Shown: positions 45,320 to 55,564, counted from the first letter of the stretch. The stretch: DNA of 64,000 bases from CAVVJA01 sp963809815 (GCA_963809815.1 CAWELM010000014.1:186001-250000); one strand, 5' to 3'. The notes: generated by a model not told the origin, from the sequence alone. Translations and numbers: made by a program.

Positions 45320-46765
45320 TTAGATGTCGGTGGTGGTTTCGGCCTTGCCGTCTTTGACCGCGGCTTGCAGCGCGGCGTAGTCGCGGTCGTTTTGGTCGGC
45401 GTAGGTTTCGGCGAACTCGGCGATGGCCTGGTCGAATTTGGTGGAGCCGCCCATATAGGCGGCCAGCGCGACCCGGTCGCCGGAGCGGGCGTGTGCCCGG
45501 GCCAGGGTCCAGCCGCAGACCCGGGCGTAGGCGGTCAGTCCGGCCGGGATCATTTGTTCGATCGGGAAGGAGAATTTCCAGTCCCGCAGCTGGCGGACGT
45601 AGAAGTCGCGTTCGACCCCGTCGGCGCCGGTGGCGCGGGTCCAGCCGAGGAAGATGTCGCTTTGGGCTTGCATCAGGTGCTGCCCGGCGACGACCCGTTC
45701 GCCTTGGTTCTTGTATTGGCTGCGTCCGCAGTATTCGGCCAGCACCGAGGTTTGGGCCTCCTTGGCCTGCAGGAACAGTGGTTCGATGCCGTCGCCGGCC
45801 TCCATCAGGATGATCCAGGCGCGGGTGCCGACGCTGCCGACCCCGACGACCTTGCGGGCCACCTGCATCATCGCGAACTGCTCCAGCAGGTGCCGCCGAT
45901 CGGACTGCAGGGTGCGCTGGTATTTGCCCAGCACGGCCCGCAGCTGCGCGTAGATCGCGTCGGCCTGCACATCGGCGAACACCTCTTCGATCGGGACGAT
46001 CATCGGCGGGTCGGTGATGATCTGCCGATGCCCGTCGACCACGGTGGTCAGCTTGTCCTGGGCCTGCGTGCTGTCGCGGGTGTGCGCCTTGGCTACCATC
46101 TTCTGCCCGGCCTTGAACCGTTTCGCCTTGATCTGGGATTGGAACTGGTTCATGGTCTGCTGGATGTCCAGGTAGGCGTACCAGACCGCCATCAGCGACT
46201 GCTGCGCGAACTCGCGCATCGCCGTGCGGTAGCCCTCGGCCGCCGCGAGGACCATCTTGCGGCGGTCCTTGGCCGGGAACCCGTTGTCCCGCCCGGCGAC
46301 CGCGAAACTCGTCGCCAGCCGCTTCACATCCCACTCGAACGGGCCCGGCAGCGTCTCGTCGAAGTCGTTGACATCGAAGACCAGGCTCCGCTCGGGCGAG
46401 GCGAACGCCCCGAAATTCGACAGATGCGCGTCCCCGCACAACTGCACCCGCAGCCCCGACACCGGCGTACCGGCCAGATCGGCCGCCATCGGCAGCGCCG
46501 CCCCCCGATAGAACGTGAACGGCGACACCAGCATCCGCCCGTGCCGGATCGGCACCAACTCCGGCACCCGGCTCTTGTCCTGCTCCAACAACAGCCCAAC
46601 CGGATCCCGCGACTTGTCCGGCTGGAACTCCGCCTGCGACTCCAACGGCGTCACCGCCCGGGCATCCTTCCCCCGGGCCACCCGATCGGCCCGACTCAAC
46701 TGCTCCGCATCGCCGGCCCGCGCACCAGACCGCTTCGCCGTACGACCCTCAGCCGTCACCGTCAT
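45320..46765 (-). CDS. DUF2252 family protein
   Basis: 481 residues from the ATG at 46765, with GGAGGGTGG upstream. Family hallmarks in order: LVPIRHGRMLVSPFTFYRGA, LCGDAHLSNFGAFASPERSL, VFDVNDFDETLPGPFEWDVK, RLATSFAVAGRDNGF, and RDFYVRQLRDWKFSF. The motif GDAHLxN...DxNDFDE resembles the catalytic and metal loops of kinase-like (aminoglycoside/choline-kinase fold) proteins, but the function of DUF2252 is not established. It has its own stress-sigma-like promoter and leader, shared in part with the ClC gene. A 518-residue frame on the opposite strand is a mirror artefact of its codon usage. Confidence 0.88.
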   Translation of the reverse strand: MTVTAEGRTAKRSGARAGDAEQLSRADRVARGKDARAVTPLESQAEFQPDKSRDPVGLLLEQDKSRVPELVPIRHGRMLVSPFTFYRGAALPMAADLAGTPVSGLRVQLCGDAHLSNFGAFASPERSLVFDVNDFDETLPGPFEWDVKRLATSFAVAGRDNGFPAKDRRKMVLAAAEGYRTAMREFAQQSLMAVWYAYLDIQQTMNQFQSQIKAKRFKAGQKMVAKAHTRDSTQAQDKLTTVVDGHRQIITDPPMIVPIEEVFADVQADAIYAQLRAVLGKYQRTLQSDRRHLLEQFAMMQVARKVVGVGSVGTRAWIILMEAGDGIEPLFLQAKEAQTSVLAEYCGRSQYKNQGERVVAGQHLMQAQSDIFLGWTRATGADGVERDFYVRQLRDWKFSFPIEQMIPAGLTAYARVCGWTLARAHARSGDRVALAAYMGGSTKFDQAIAEFAETYADQNDRDYAALQAAVKDGKAETTTDI

Positions 46766-46832
46766 GCCACCCTCCGAACCGCAGCGGTCCGACACCGCCA
46801 CCTCATGCACCACGGACCCGCCCGGGTGCTGG

Positions 46833-46853
46833 TACCAGACAACCACGCCACCC
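46833..46853. repeat. Leader repeat, copy 1 (upstream of DUF2252)
   Basis: TACCAGACAACCACGCCACC on the plus strand recurs at 50550-50570 with one mismatch. Both copies lie downstream of a similar promoter and upstream of a minus-strand gene, so they belong to a duplicated leader region. Confidence 0.6.
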
Positions 46854-46864
46854 CGCCCTAGCCA

Positions 46865-46888
46865 TCCCCCAGCCCTGGTGAGAAAACG
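46865..46888 (-). promoter_or_regulatory. General-stress-sigma-like promoter for DUF2252
   Basis: On the minus strand GTTT is followed after 14 bases by GGGGAT, close to the actinobacterial SigB/SigF pattern (GTTT, 13-16 bases, GGGTAT). It would give a ~95-base leader before the DUF2252 ATG. A related pair lies before the ClC gene. Confidence 0.5.
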
Positions 46889-47009
46889 GCATGCGCTGAC
46901 GGGCGGAGTCGGTTACTCGCGGTCGAGGACAGCCACTGCTTCACGTTCCAGGTCGACTCGACCGGTGGCGGTCCCGGTCGGCACTAGGCCGGGGTGGATT
47001 GTCGCCCGG

Positions 47010-48603
47010 CGGCCGCCACAACTCGCCGACGCGGTTACCTCGCGCACGGACGCGCAGGTACCCCTCAGCGAGTTAGTCAGAGTGAACGTATTCGTGCAAC
47101 GCCAGCAGGGCAATCCGCTGTCCTACCGCTACCACCCCGTCCTGCGGGCGGTGCTGCAGGCGGAACTCAACAACTCCTCGGACGTATATGTCGCTGAGCT
47201 TCAGCGGATCGGCGCTGAGTGGCTCAACGCGCACGGACATTACGACGAAGCATTACGGCTCGCGGTCACAAGTGGCGACTGGTCGACGGCATCCTCGCTG
47301 ATCGTGAACAATCTCGGGATTGCCCGATTGCTGACGTGGCCGAACGGATGCTCGCCCGCGAAGATGTTCCACCTTGCATCGCGCACGCGATCCAGCCCGC
47401 AAACCAGTGTGGTGTGTGCGGGGCTCGCGTGCGACACCGACGCGGCGGCATTGTGCCTATCCCAGGCGCGTGAGGGCATTCAGGAGCATGCGCCGACCGC
47501 CGGTGCCGCCACCGACCTCTCGATCGCAGTAGTCCAGGTCGCTTTGGCGCACGCGTGCGGCAAGTGGGCAGATGCTCTCGTCTGGGCGAAGGAAGCCCGA
47601 GGCCATGCTCGCCAACCAGCCCTGACTACCAGGACGGACTGAGTGAACTGCGCGCCGTGATCCTCTGGCACAAAGGCACGGCGCTGCATATGGACGGGCG
47701 ACTCACGGCAGCGGCGGCCCACCTAAGAACGGGGGCCACTGTCGCCGACCGGATTCACGCCACGCTGGTGCGGATGAACTGCCTCGGACAACTCGCCCTG
47801 CTCGAGATACTGACCGGGAGCCCACCGGCATGCTGCCGAACTCGCGACGACCGTGACTCGTCTAGCCGAGCAGTTCAGCGTCCCGGTTCAATTCCTGCCC
47901 GCTGCGGCTGAGGTCGCACTCGCATGGGTCAGCGCACAGGATTCCGATCTAGTCGCCGCTCACAGTCACGCCGACCGCGCAACCGATTCGCTGTCGGTGT
48001 GCAGCGATCCGCTCTCAGCGGCTCTCCTCACTGAGGTCACGGCTCGCCTGCGAGCAGGGCGAAACGAGGCCACGACCGCGATCGAGGCCGGCGTCGGTTC
48101 CGATTTCGACGGTCCGAACGTGCCTCTCCCCCAGTGGCTCGCATCACGACTGACCGTCGCCGCGAGTCGTCATCGCCAGCGGAGTGTGGCAAATCGGGTC
48201 GATGTTCCTTCCCTGCCCAATGGCGACCGCGCTCGACCTCTCGCGATGGTCCTGGCGCACGCAACGGCTCGATACCCGCAGCTCGATGTGGCAAGTCGCG
48301 ACGGCGAGCAACGCGCCGCGGAAGCCAAAGCCTTGGCAGCTGGCACATCCGGCGCCGCAGCCGTCGTCCACCCATCCTCCGTTAGTCTCGCGGCCTCCCC
48401 TGCGCCGCTCATACAACCGCTGACCGACAGGAAACGGAGGTGCTGGAAAGCTGGCGGCATACTTCTCCACCGAGGAGATCGCGCAATCCATGTTCATATC
48501 GGTCAACACCGTGCGGACCCACGTGCGAAGTATCCTTCGGAAGCTCTCTGCAAGTCGCAACGAGGCCGTACGCCGGGCACGACAACTCCAGATGATCCCC
48601 TGA
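47010..48603 (+). pseudogene. LuxR/MalT (LAL) regulator, N-terminally truncated and frameshifted
   Basis: What remains begins at the end of the ATPase module: ELVRVNVFVQRQQGNPLSYRY and HPVLRAVLQAELN, as in MalT-type regulators. TPR-like helices follow across several frames (GHYDEALRLAVTSGDWSTAS; DVAERMLAREDVPP; LSELRAVILWHKGTALHMDG; FLPAAAEVALAWVSAQDSD). The C-terminal LuxR helix-turn-helix is split: LTDR in one frame, then TEEIAQSMFISVNTVRTHV and RSILRKLSASRNEAVRRA in another, ending at a TGA at 48601. The P-loop half is absent. At least five indels; not functional. Confidence 0.75.
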
Positions 48604-48996
48604 TCTTCAGAGACAGGTGACGGCCCGGCGGTGTCGTATGACGTGGATGGCACGCTTGCTCACGACGAGAGTGCACGGGGTTCCCGAGCCGCGGCACGGT
48701 CCACGGTGACAGTCAGCGCCGCCGCGATGGCCTAGACGATCCGAGATCGACTCACCGCTTTGAGAGGCCGATGCCGCAGCATATCCAGCGTGCAATGGCT
48801 TGGAGTTTCGTTGTCCGATCAGGACGACGCGTCGTTGCGCTAGTGTCCGGTAGTTCATTCGTCGCACGAACCCTTGCACGACAGGCGATCGCCGGGCACA
48901 CCATCTGAACCGATGCGACTGATCCGAGCCGCGCGGGAGGCGACCGAGCACCTTGCTGCAGCCGCTAGCGCTTGCGGCGATGATCGTGCGGGCTGG
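48604..48996. other. Stretch without a recognised gene
   Basis: About 390 bases between the LAL relic and the end of the ClC gene. No motif was recognised. Confidence 0.5.
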
Positions 48997-50398
48997 TCAC
49001 GTCGAACTGTCGGCACGGCCTGCAGTTGCGTTGGTTTGCGCTCGTGCGGCGGTGGGTTCCTGCCCAGCGGCGGCTTGCTCGCTAGCGGTGGGCCCGGCCG
49101 GACGGGCCGCGGACAGAGTTTGAATGGTGATGTAGGCGACCACGACCGCGACGATGATGAGCGGGCCGGTGGCGATTCCGGCTTTGGAAGTCAGGATGAG
49201 CGTGATGACGGTTGCTGACAGCGGGAGTTTGAGGACGGACACAGCCGTCGCGGCCATCAGCACGGCCACCGCGGGCGTCTCCGAGAATCCCGGAAGGTGC
49301 GCGGCGAGCAGCCCTCCGACCGCGCCCATGAACAAGCCTGGAAATGTTGGGCCGCCCCGGAAGTTGCCCAGCGAGATGCTCCAGGCCGCGCCCTTGAACA
49401 GGAGCAGGAACGCCAGGGTGGACAGGGACAGGGTGGGTCCCTGTTTGAGCACGGTGCTGAAGGCGTCCTCCCCTGAGAACAGGACAACATCCGCTGACTG
49501 GTCGGTGATCTGGGCAAACCCGATCGCAAGGCCGGCCACGGCCAAGCCGGCCGCCGGTAGCAGCAGCCACGGCTGCTTGCCGACCACACGGGCCGACAAG
49601 CGTGCGAGATCGGTGATGGCGAAGGTGACCACCGCGGCGGCGACCGCGAGCACGATGGCCCAGCCGAAGTCGGCGACGGTCAGATCCGAGAACGCGGGCA
49701 GCGTAAACGGGCTCAGCGCGTAGTCGCTGGAGCTGAGCCCGGTCCAGTTGCCCATGCCTATGAAGATGACTGAGCCGATCCCCGCAGACATCAGGCCTGG
49801 CAGCAAGATCAGTGGCAGCATCTGCCCGCCAATGCCGGCGGCCTCAATCAGGATGATCGCGCCGATGACCGGCGAGCCGAAGATCGTGGCGATTGCGGCG
49901 AACGCTGCAGCGGCTGAGAGCACCGCCATGACTTGGTCCGGCGTGTCCTTTTTCACCAGCCGCACGGCCAGCACCGCCAAACCGCCGCCGAGCGCGATGA
50001 GCGGGGCCTCCGGTCCCAGCACCAGCCCCAGGCCAAGAGTGGCCAGAGCGGCAAGCAGGATGCCCGGCAGCTCGACCGGCTTGGCCGTCCCGGCCTCGAT
50101 CCCCTCGTAAGGGATGTGCCCGCCGCGACCCGGCAGCCGCACGATCGCGACGGCCGCCAACCCCCCGGCCACCGCCAGCACCGGCAGCGGCCACCACCAG
50201 GGAACCGGATCCAATCCCAGCCCAGAGGGCAGGTCCTCGTACACCTCGTGTCTGAATCCAATGGACCAGTTCCAGGAAACACCACGAGGCGAACGAAACC
50301 AGCACGCCGATCAGCGCGGCGAAGACGAGCAGGACCCGGTAGCTCCTCGACCGTATCAGCGCGCCCGGATTAACCGGGGGAGCAGCCGCCTCACTCAT
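48997..50398 (-). pseudogene. ClC-family chloride channel/transporter with one frameshift
   Basis: The N terminus reads SEAAAPPVNPGALIRSRSYR then VLLVFAALIGVLVSFASWCF from the ATG at 50398. One shift near 50255 (HWIQT to HEVYEDLPSGLGLDP) leads into the remaining ~415 residues, which are a clean ClC channel. Recognised parts are EGIEAGTAKP, LGPEAPLIALGGG (the G-x-E-x-P anion-binding loop, with the gating glutamate), ATIFGSPVIGAI, and GNFRGGPTFPGLFMGA. About 10 further helices are present. The downstream part alone starts at a poor ATG (50244), so function is doubtful. Promoter and leader resemble those of DUF2252. Confidence 0.8.
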
Positions 50399-50549
50399 TT
50401 TGGTATGCCCTGATGTCCCGGCAGTCGACATTCAGCCGGCGCCCGGCTCTTAGCGCAGTCCACGGGCCTTCATTGGCATGTCACCTCCGACTGAAACGTC
50501 CTCCACACCGCCGGCCACAATGCATCACACCCAGCCCCGCGGGTGCCGC

Positions 50550-50570
50550 TACCAGACAACCTCGCCACCC
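50550..50570. repeat. Leader repeat, copy 2 (upstream of the ClC gene)
   Basis: TACCAGACAACCTCGCCACC matches the copy at 46833-46853 with one difference, in the same orientation relative to the downstream minus-strand gene. Confidence 0.6.
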
Positions 50571-50580
50571 AGCCTCAAGC

Positions 50581-50603
50581 ATCCTCCTACAGGGATGACA
50601 AAC
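50581..50603 (-). promoter_or_regulatory. Stress-sigma-like promoter for the ClC gene
   Basis: Minus-strand GTTT and GAGGAT separated by 13 bases, preceded by the same GCC as at the DUF2252 promoter. A weaker match than copy 1. It implies a ~175-base leader. Confidence 0.35.
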
Positions 50604-50767
50604 GGCTTTCGCCGCCGCGCAAATTGGACTGCGCGGCGCTCGGGCGCCTGACTACAGTGCCGTCACAGCGATGACAGCGACCAGGTCTAACCGACTGCCA
50701 CAAACGCCTGATCGGTGCCGCTCGCTTGCTAGCCTTGAGCCCTCACTACGCTGCGCGGGGAGCGGCC

Positions 50768-51334
50768 ATGACCGATCACCCGAACCAGGGCCTGCCGGCG
50801 GCAAAGCGAAAGCGGCTCATCTTCTGGGCGGTGCTGCGCGGTGCGGCAACCACGACGGCTCTCGTGGTTCTCTACTATCTGCTGCCGCTGGACCAGTCGT
50901 GGGATACCGGCACCGTCGTGCGCCTATTGATTGGCTTCCTGGTGTTCGCAGGCCTCACGGTATGGCAGGTTAGGGCAATCGTTGACTCCCGCTACCCAGC
51001 AATGCGGGCATTCGAGGCCCTGGCGTTTATCGTTCCCATCTATCTGCTGGTGTTCGCCTCGACGTTCTACATGATGGAACGAGCCTCCGCAGCGAACTTC
51101 ACTCAGCCGCTGACCCGCACGGACGCCCTGTATTTCAGCGTGACCGTATTCGCGACGGTGGGCTTCGGGGACATCACCGCCAAATCCGAGACCGCTCGGG
51201 TCGTGCTCATCGTCCAGATGCTCGGCGACCTCGCGCTCCTGGGCGCCGGCGCACGGGTGCTGCTGGGGGCGGTACGCCTCGGCCAGCAAAAGAGATCCGA
51301 TACTGGCGATGGCGACGTTGTTGCCACCAGGTGA
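50768..51334 (+). CDS. Two-helix-pore potassium channel
   Basis: 188 residues with four hydrophobic segments: residues ~20-40, ~48-68, ~82-104, and a C-terminal helix ~140-165. The pore loop DALYFSVTVFATVGFGDITA holds the selectivity filter T-V-G-F-G-D of Kch/KcsA-type channels. No cytoplasmic RCK domain follows; the gene ends in a short polar tail. GGGGAG lies six bases before the ATG. It is intact, unlike several neighbours, and may help set membrane potential under stress. Confidence 0.85.
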   Translation: MTDHPNQGLPAAKRKRLIFWAVLRGAATTTALVVLYYLLPLDQSWDTGTVVRLLIGFLVFAGLTVWQVRAIVDSRYPAMRAFEALAFIVPIYLLVFASTFYMMERASAANFTQPLTRTDALYFSVTVFATVGFGDITAKSETARVVLIVQMLGDLALLGAGARVLLGAVRLGQQKRSDTGDGDVVATR

Positions 51335-51394
51335 ACCGCTGCGTCAGCTCTTGGACCTGACCGGCGCACGTGCGCGACGGCGGCTCGCGGCGAG

Positions 51395-51830
51395 TTGATC
51401 TTTTGGATGGGATTGGATCGGGGACATCCGTCGGATCTGACGGATGAGAAGTGGGCGGTGATTGGGCCGCTGGTGCCGGCGGTTCGCTCGGGTGGCGCTG
51501 ACGGGAGAAGCGCGCTCGGCGCCGGATCGTTGAGGCGATCTTGTGTGTGGTGCGGACCGGGGTGTTCGATGGCGGCCGTTGCCGCATGACTTTCCGCCGT
51601 GGCAGACGGTGTTCTGGTATTTCAAGCAGTGGCGCGCCGATGGCACCACCGACCGGGTCCACGACGCGCTGCGGGATCGGGTCCGTGACGGCGCGGGGCG
51701 GGATCCGATGGCCTTGGCGGCGATCGTGGATGCTCAGTCGGTGGAGGGCGCGGATACGGTCGGTGTGGGCGCTCCCGGGTTCTCGTCGTTTCGGCGTCCG
51801 CGACTCAGGACAGGGCCTTGGCTTTGGCTT
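51395..51830 (+). pseudogene. IS5-family transposase relic
   Basis: Frame 1 gives GHPSDLTDEKWAVIGPLVPA, the N terminus of IS5/IS1182-like DDE transposases. After shifts the second part reads PLPHDFPPWQTVFWYFKQWR, VHDALRDRVRDGAGRDPMAL and IVDAQSVEGADTVG, where D-A-Q-S-V is the first catalytic Asp region. The rest of the DDE domain is missing: the relic runs into the 3' end of the PLDc_N-SHOCT gene. No terminal repeats were recognised. Confidence 0.75.
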
Positions 51831-52206
51831 GCTGGAATTCAGCGTCGCTGATGACGCCTTTGTCACGAAGGTCGGCCAGGCGCGCGACCTCCTCGGCGGA
51901 ACTGCTGCCGGTTGTGCCCGCGGTAGAGCGGATGTACTGCCGGGCCGCCTCGTCCTGCTGGCGCGCGGACTCGGCTGCGTGCTCACCCATTTTGTTGCCG
52001 CGTGCGATCAGGTAGATGAACACGCCGAGGTAGGGCAGCACGATGACGAATATCGACCAGAGGGCTTTGCCCCAGCCGCCGAGGTCGTCGCTGCGGAAGA
52101 TGTCGGTGAACACGACGATCAGCAACCAGATCCAGATGAAGAACAGGAAGAACCACAGCATGGACCAGAACACCTGGCCGGTACCGAAACCATCGGCTTC
52201 GATCAT
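51805..52206 (-). CDS. PLDc_N-type membrane protein with C-terminal SHOCT domain
   Basis: 133 residues. The first helix pair (residues ~12-35 and ~48-68) brackets the PLDc_N pattern: FTDIFRSDDLGGWGKALWSI and FVIVLPYLGVFIYLIARGNKM. A charged linker follows, and the C terminus AEEVARLADLRDKGVISDAE then FQQAKAKAL is a SHOCT domain. Such small proteins occur across actinobacteria with unknown function. The gene is intact and ends at the border of the IS5 relic. Confidence 0.85.
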   Translation of the reverse strand: MIEADGFGTGQVFWSMLWFFLFFIWIWLLIVVFTDIFRSDDLGGWGKALWSIFVIVLPYLGVFIYLIARGNKMGEHAAESARQQDEAARQYIRSTAGTTGSSSAEEVARLADLRDKGVISDAEFQQAKAKALS

Positions 52207-52493
52207 TGCGACACCTCCACACGTATGCGGCTTGCACCGCAGTCACGAATGATTGACCTGATTAACTGGAGAGCTGTCCAAACCTCCGTTCACACATGCG
52301 TTCGCCGTGAACTTGTCGATGGGTGAACCTTAGGCACCCGCTACGGGGGCGCCTGGGCCGAAGGTGTTCACTGCGCTCGACGAACACCCGCTCCGGCGCA
52401 TCATCTTTCCCGATCATCGACGGGACAGATAGCGGGAACCGCGGGATTCGGGCCACCGCCTGGTTGCGCGTTCGGTCAGAGGCGCGGCCGTGC

Positions 52494-52676
52494 TCAGCGG
52501 CGGTCGCGCCGGTCTTCTCGTCGATCTCCTCGGTCGTCTCGCCGGTCATCGCGGCGGTCGTGACGTCGGCCGACACCGTGGGCGACCACGGCCGTTGTTC
52601 CCACGACGGCGGCGGTGCGAGCGACCGGACGGCCGATGACGCCGCGGCGCCCAACTCGGGCGGGTCGAAGTGGCAT
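52494..52676 (-). CDS. Small Arg/Asp-rich protein
   Basis: 60 residues: PLRPARVGRRGVIGRPVART, a short hydrophobic segment AAVVGTTAVVAHGVG, and a tail of RRDDRRDDRGDRRED repeats. Proteins with this N terminus are commonly found next to DUF6325 and SHOCT genes in actinobacteria; their function is unknown. GGAGGG lies upstream of the ATG, inside the last codons of the DUF6325 gene, so the two are translated together. The Arg-Asp repeat tail is of variable length in such proteins. Confidence 0.65.
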   Translation of the reverse strand: MPLRPARVGRRGVIGRPVARTAAVVGTTAVVAHGVGRRHDRRDDRRDDRGDRREDRRDRR

Positions 52677-52677
52677 G

Positions 52678-53157
52678 TCAGTTTCCCTCCTCGGCGGCCA
52701 GTTCGGCCTCCATCGATGCGGCCATCGCCTGGATCGGGATCCGGCCACTCGCGATCAGCTGCCCCCCTGATCGACGAGCCGCGCTGGCGAACGGCGCCGC
52801 CCAGGTGTTCTCCCAGACCAACACTCCGGCCACGCTGCCGGGCTCCATCGCCGCCGCCAGATGCTCGACATCCTCGGCCGCCAGGATCTCGGCCAGGTCC
52901 TTCTCCAGCGCGCGCAGCTCCTCCGCGGCGTCGCTCTTGTCGGCGTCGGTCTCGTCGATCTCATAGGCGTCGATCGACCCATCCGCCCCCTTCTGCAGAA
53001 TCAGCAGATCCAGCACCCGGATCGTTCCCGCGTCGGACAGGCGGACCAACTCGGCCGCCATCTCGCCGTTGAAGTTCTGCGCCCCGGGCGGGAACTCCAC
53101 CACCATGTAGTCGACCGGACCGAGTTCATCGACGCCGGTGTCTTCTGTACCGCCCAT
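52678..53157 (-). CDS. DUF6325 family protein
   Basis: 159 residues: DELGPVDYMVVEFPPGAQNF, GTIRVLDLLILQKGADGSID, ELRALEKDLAEILAAEDVEH, GSVAGVLVWENTWAAPFASA and RIPIQAMAASMEAE are the family order. It is a soluble alpha-beta protein; its function is not established. The ATG at 53157 has GAGGAG six bases away; an ATG two codons earlier would abut the ribosome site. Its stop lies two bases before the next ATG. Confidence 0.85.
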   Translation of the reverse strand: MGGTEDTGVDELGPVDYMVVEFPPGAQNFNGEMAAELVRLSDAGTIRVLDLLILQKGADGSIDAYEIDETDADKSDAAEELRALEKDLAEILAAEDVEHLAAAMEPGSVAGVLVWENTWAAPFASAARRSGGQLIASGRIPIQAMAASMEAELAAEEGN

Positions 53158-53612
53158 CGTCATCTCCTCATCTTCGCCTCGACACGTGCTAAAGCCAGTG
53201 TCGGCAAAGCGCACACCTGCAGCATCCCGCAGATCGGATGACTTGTCAGTCGCATCGACAACGCCCGCGTGTCCATCTCGGGCGTTCCACGACCGGCGGT
53301 TGGTCATTGCGTTCTGGAGGGTGCCGTCGCGGCACAGCGTGGCGAGTTGGTGGATGACGCGGCCTCGAGTTTGTCGCGGGGGGATGCGCTCCCTGTCGCT
53401 GCCTATGCGGCCGAGCTCTTGTCTGCCGAGCACGCATCGTAGCGGTACAGGCCGTTGCCACGTGCCCTTGCGCCGATGTAGGCGGGCGGCCCGATGCTGA
53501 GGGCGCTGGCCCGGCTGTCCGACGCCCGAGATGGCGCAAACGGAAGGGCGAACACAAATAGCCAGTAGGAAGCGCCCGGCGTGCCCCTGATGAGCAGAAG
53601 ACACCCATCCGC
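53158..53612. other. Stretch without a recognised gene
   Basis: 455 bases between the DUF6325 and BrkB genes. It must hold the DUF6325 promoter, but none could be identified. Confidence 0.5.
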
Positions 53613-54528
53613 TCAGGAGGGAAGGACGTTCTGCGCGGCGGCGGCCGCGTCCTGGCGTTGCCTCTCGCTTTGCCGCCAGCTGGCCCAGACGGGCGAGAAC
53701 ACCGCGCAGACCAGCGACATCGTGATCATGATGAAGAGCCAGCCGATCATCGTGATCACGACCCCGAACGAGCCGAAAGCCTTCCCGTTCGCGTTCAGGG
53801 TCGCTGGCAGGAAGAAGGGCGTGGTGGCGGTGGCGCCGCCGAGGACGACGGTCGCGAGCAGTGCCCCGGGGAGCAGGGCGCGCAAAGCGATCGTTCGGTG
53901 CAGGAGGAAGCGCGGCACCCAGAGCCAGAAGACCGTCGACCCCAGAAGCCAGACGGGCAGGAGGACGAGCCAGCCGGCATCGCGGAGCTCTCCGCCGGCG
54001 ACGACGACGAACGCGATCGGAACCGGTGAAGACGAAGAAGAAGATCACGAACAGCGCCTGGTCGGCTGCCGACCCGACCTTGATCATCCCCCAGGCCCGG
54101 GCGTAGACGTCCTGGTAGATCTGACCGATTCCGAGCCCCCACAGGAGAGCACTCACCACCACCGTGATGCTCGCCGCGAGCTTGTTCGCGGAGGCGCTGC
54201 CGAAGGTGTCCTGGACGAGGCTGGCGGTGGAGCCGGTCAGCTTCAGGTGAGAGATCAGATCCGCGACGAAGGCGTTCGTGTCGCTCCCCGAGGAGTGGAA
54301 GACGGCGACGGCGACCAGCGCGGCCGGCAACACCGACAGCGTCGAATACACGGTCACCGCGCAGCCCGAGTTGCGGCTCGCCGCGAAGTAAGCCCGGAAC
54401 CACTGCAGCGCGAGCCGGCCCACGCGGGTATCGGAGCGGCCGCGGAGCCAATCCAGCACCGCCCTGACGCGACCGCCTGTTCCGGCTGGAACTTGATCAG
54501 GTTCTGGCCGTGCACCGCTGGGATCCAA
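53613..54528 (-). pseudogene. YihY/BrkB-family membrane protein with one frameshift
   Basis: The first half reads FRAYFAASRNSGCAVTVYST, LSVLPAALVAVAVFH, and VVVSALLWGLGIGQIYQDVY then ARAWGM, typical of YihY/UPF0761 proteins. Near 54025 one indel moves the frame from FFVFT to VPIAFVV, after which GWLVLLPVWLLGSTVFWLWV, PRFLLHRTIALRALLPGALL and SFGVVITMIGWLFIMITMSL complete the family length (~300 residues). The start is unclear: a TTG at 54528 or a GTG at 54459. Formerly called ribonuclease BN; the actual role is unknown. Confidence 0.75.
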
Positions 54529-55564
54529 CCCTCCGCCGCCCCTTCAAGCCATTCAGTTTCGCTGCCCGCCGTAGCTTGGGTGCAGCTTCAACTCTGACGT
54601 CGCAGGTATGAGGGCGCATCATCCCATAAGGACGAGTCGCCCGCGCCCGCTAAACTTGGGCACTCCGTGAGTGAGGTTGCCGGGACGACGCCATCGGCGA
54701 ACGGTCCCCCGTCTCCGGATCCTGCTGCCTGATCCGCAGCCGCGAGCACAACGTGCTGCTCGTGCCCGCGGCCATAGTCGGACTCCTGGTAACCAAGCCA
54801 GCTACGCGTTGCTGCAGTGGTGTCTGCTTGGCCGCGTCCTGGTTGTTGGACTCCTGTTGCCGCTCGTCCGAGTCTCGTGCATGGCGCTGGCGGTTCAGCG
54901 CAGCGCCATTCAGCTTGGGGAGCGAGGCACGCAGTTCTATGGGACTCAGCGGACCGACGAGTTAGGGTCACCGTCAGGAAGAGGCACGTAATCCACCTAG
55001 GTATCACCGCCCGCCGCATGCGGACACTGGCACTGACCACCGTTCTGATAGGTCAACCCGCTGGCCGACGCCACCTCGACGTCGACCTCGACCAGCGTGT
55101 CCAACCCCGTGTACGGCACTCCGGTGCATGCCGATCACTAGCCCAGCTCCCAGCCGGTAAAGCCGTTTGTCTCCGGCCGAGAGCCGACCTGCGCCTCGCA
55201 TTGCTGGCTTCGACGAACCGCCGCGGATCCAGGGCTCACACCCCGACCCGCGTGCAAGTTGACATGTCTGAGCGAACAGGATTTCGCGAACTCGCGCGCT
55301 TCGAGCGAAGAGCGGCGACGGACCCGGGAGTCGATGCCCCCCGACAAGGGCTCGGTAGGTACGACGAACGCTCCGCACCATCCTCGCCACAACCACCTCA
55401 AGGCGACCGCCGCCGACAGGGCCACCATGACCGTTGTGCTGACCCGCTGCCGAGCGCGTCGGCGCCGTCCGCGAGCCCGGAAAGCCTGGGCTCGCTGTCG
55501 TTTCTGGCCGCATCGACGGCACTTGTGCCGAGTGAAGCCGTGTCAGTCGAGCCCGGAGAGTCGC
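54529..55564. other. One kilobase without a recognised gene
   Basis: Long open frames exist on both strands because of the high G+C content, but none shows a family motif, membrane pattern or ribosome site. It may contain the regulatory region of the gene at 55565. Confidence 0.5.

Larger units (their letters stand above)
50399..50767. other. Leader and spacer between the ClC and potassium-channel genes
   Basis: Contains the ClC promoter and leader copy. On the minus strand the leader includes GGAGGTGAC before an ATG that opens a nine-codon frame (Met-Pro-Met-Lys-Ala-Arg-Gly-Leu-Arg) and then a GCCGGGCGCCGGC inverted repeat. Nothing else was recognised. Confidence 0.4.

Noticed and set aside
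45305..46861. 518-residue open frame on the plus strand opposite DUF2252
   Set aside because: Exact mirror of a well-supported DUF2252 gene; composition is His/Arg/Gly-rich without motifs, as expected for an antisense frame in high-G+C DNA.
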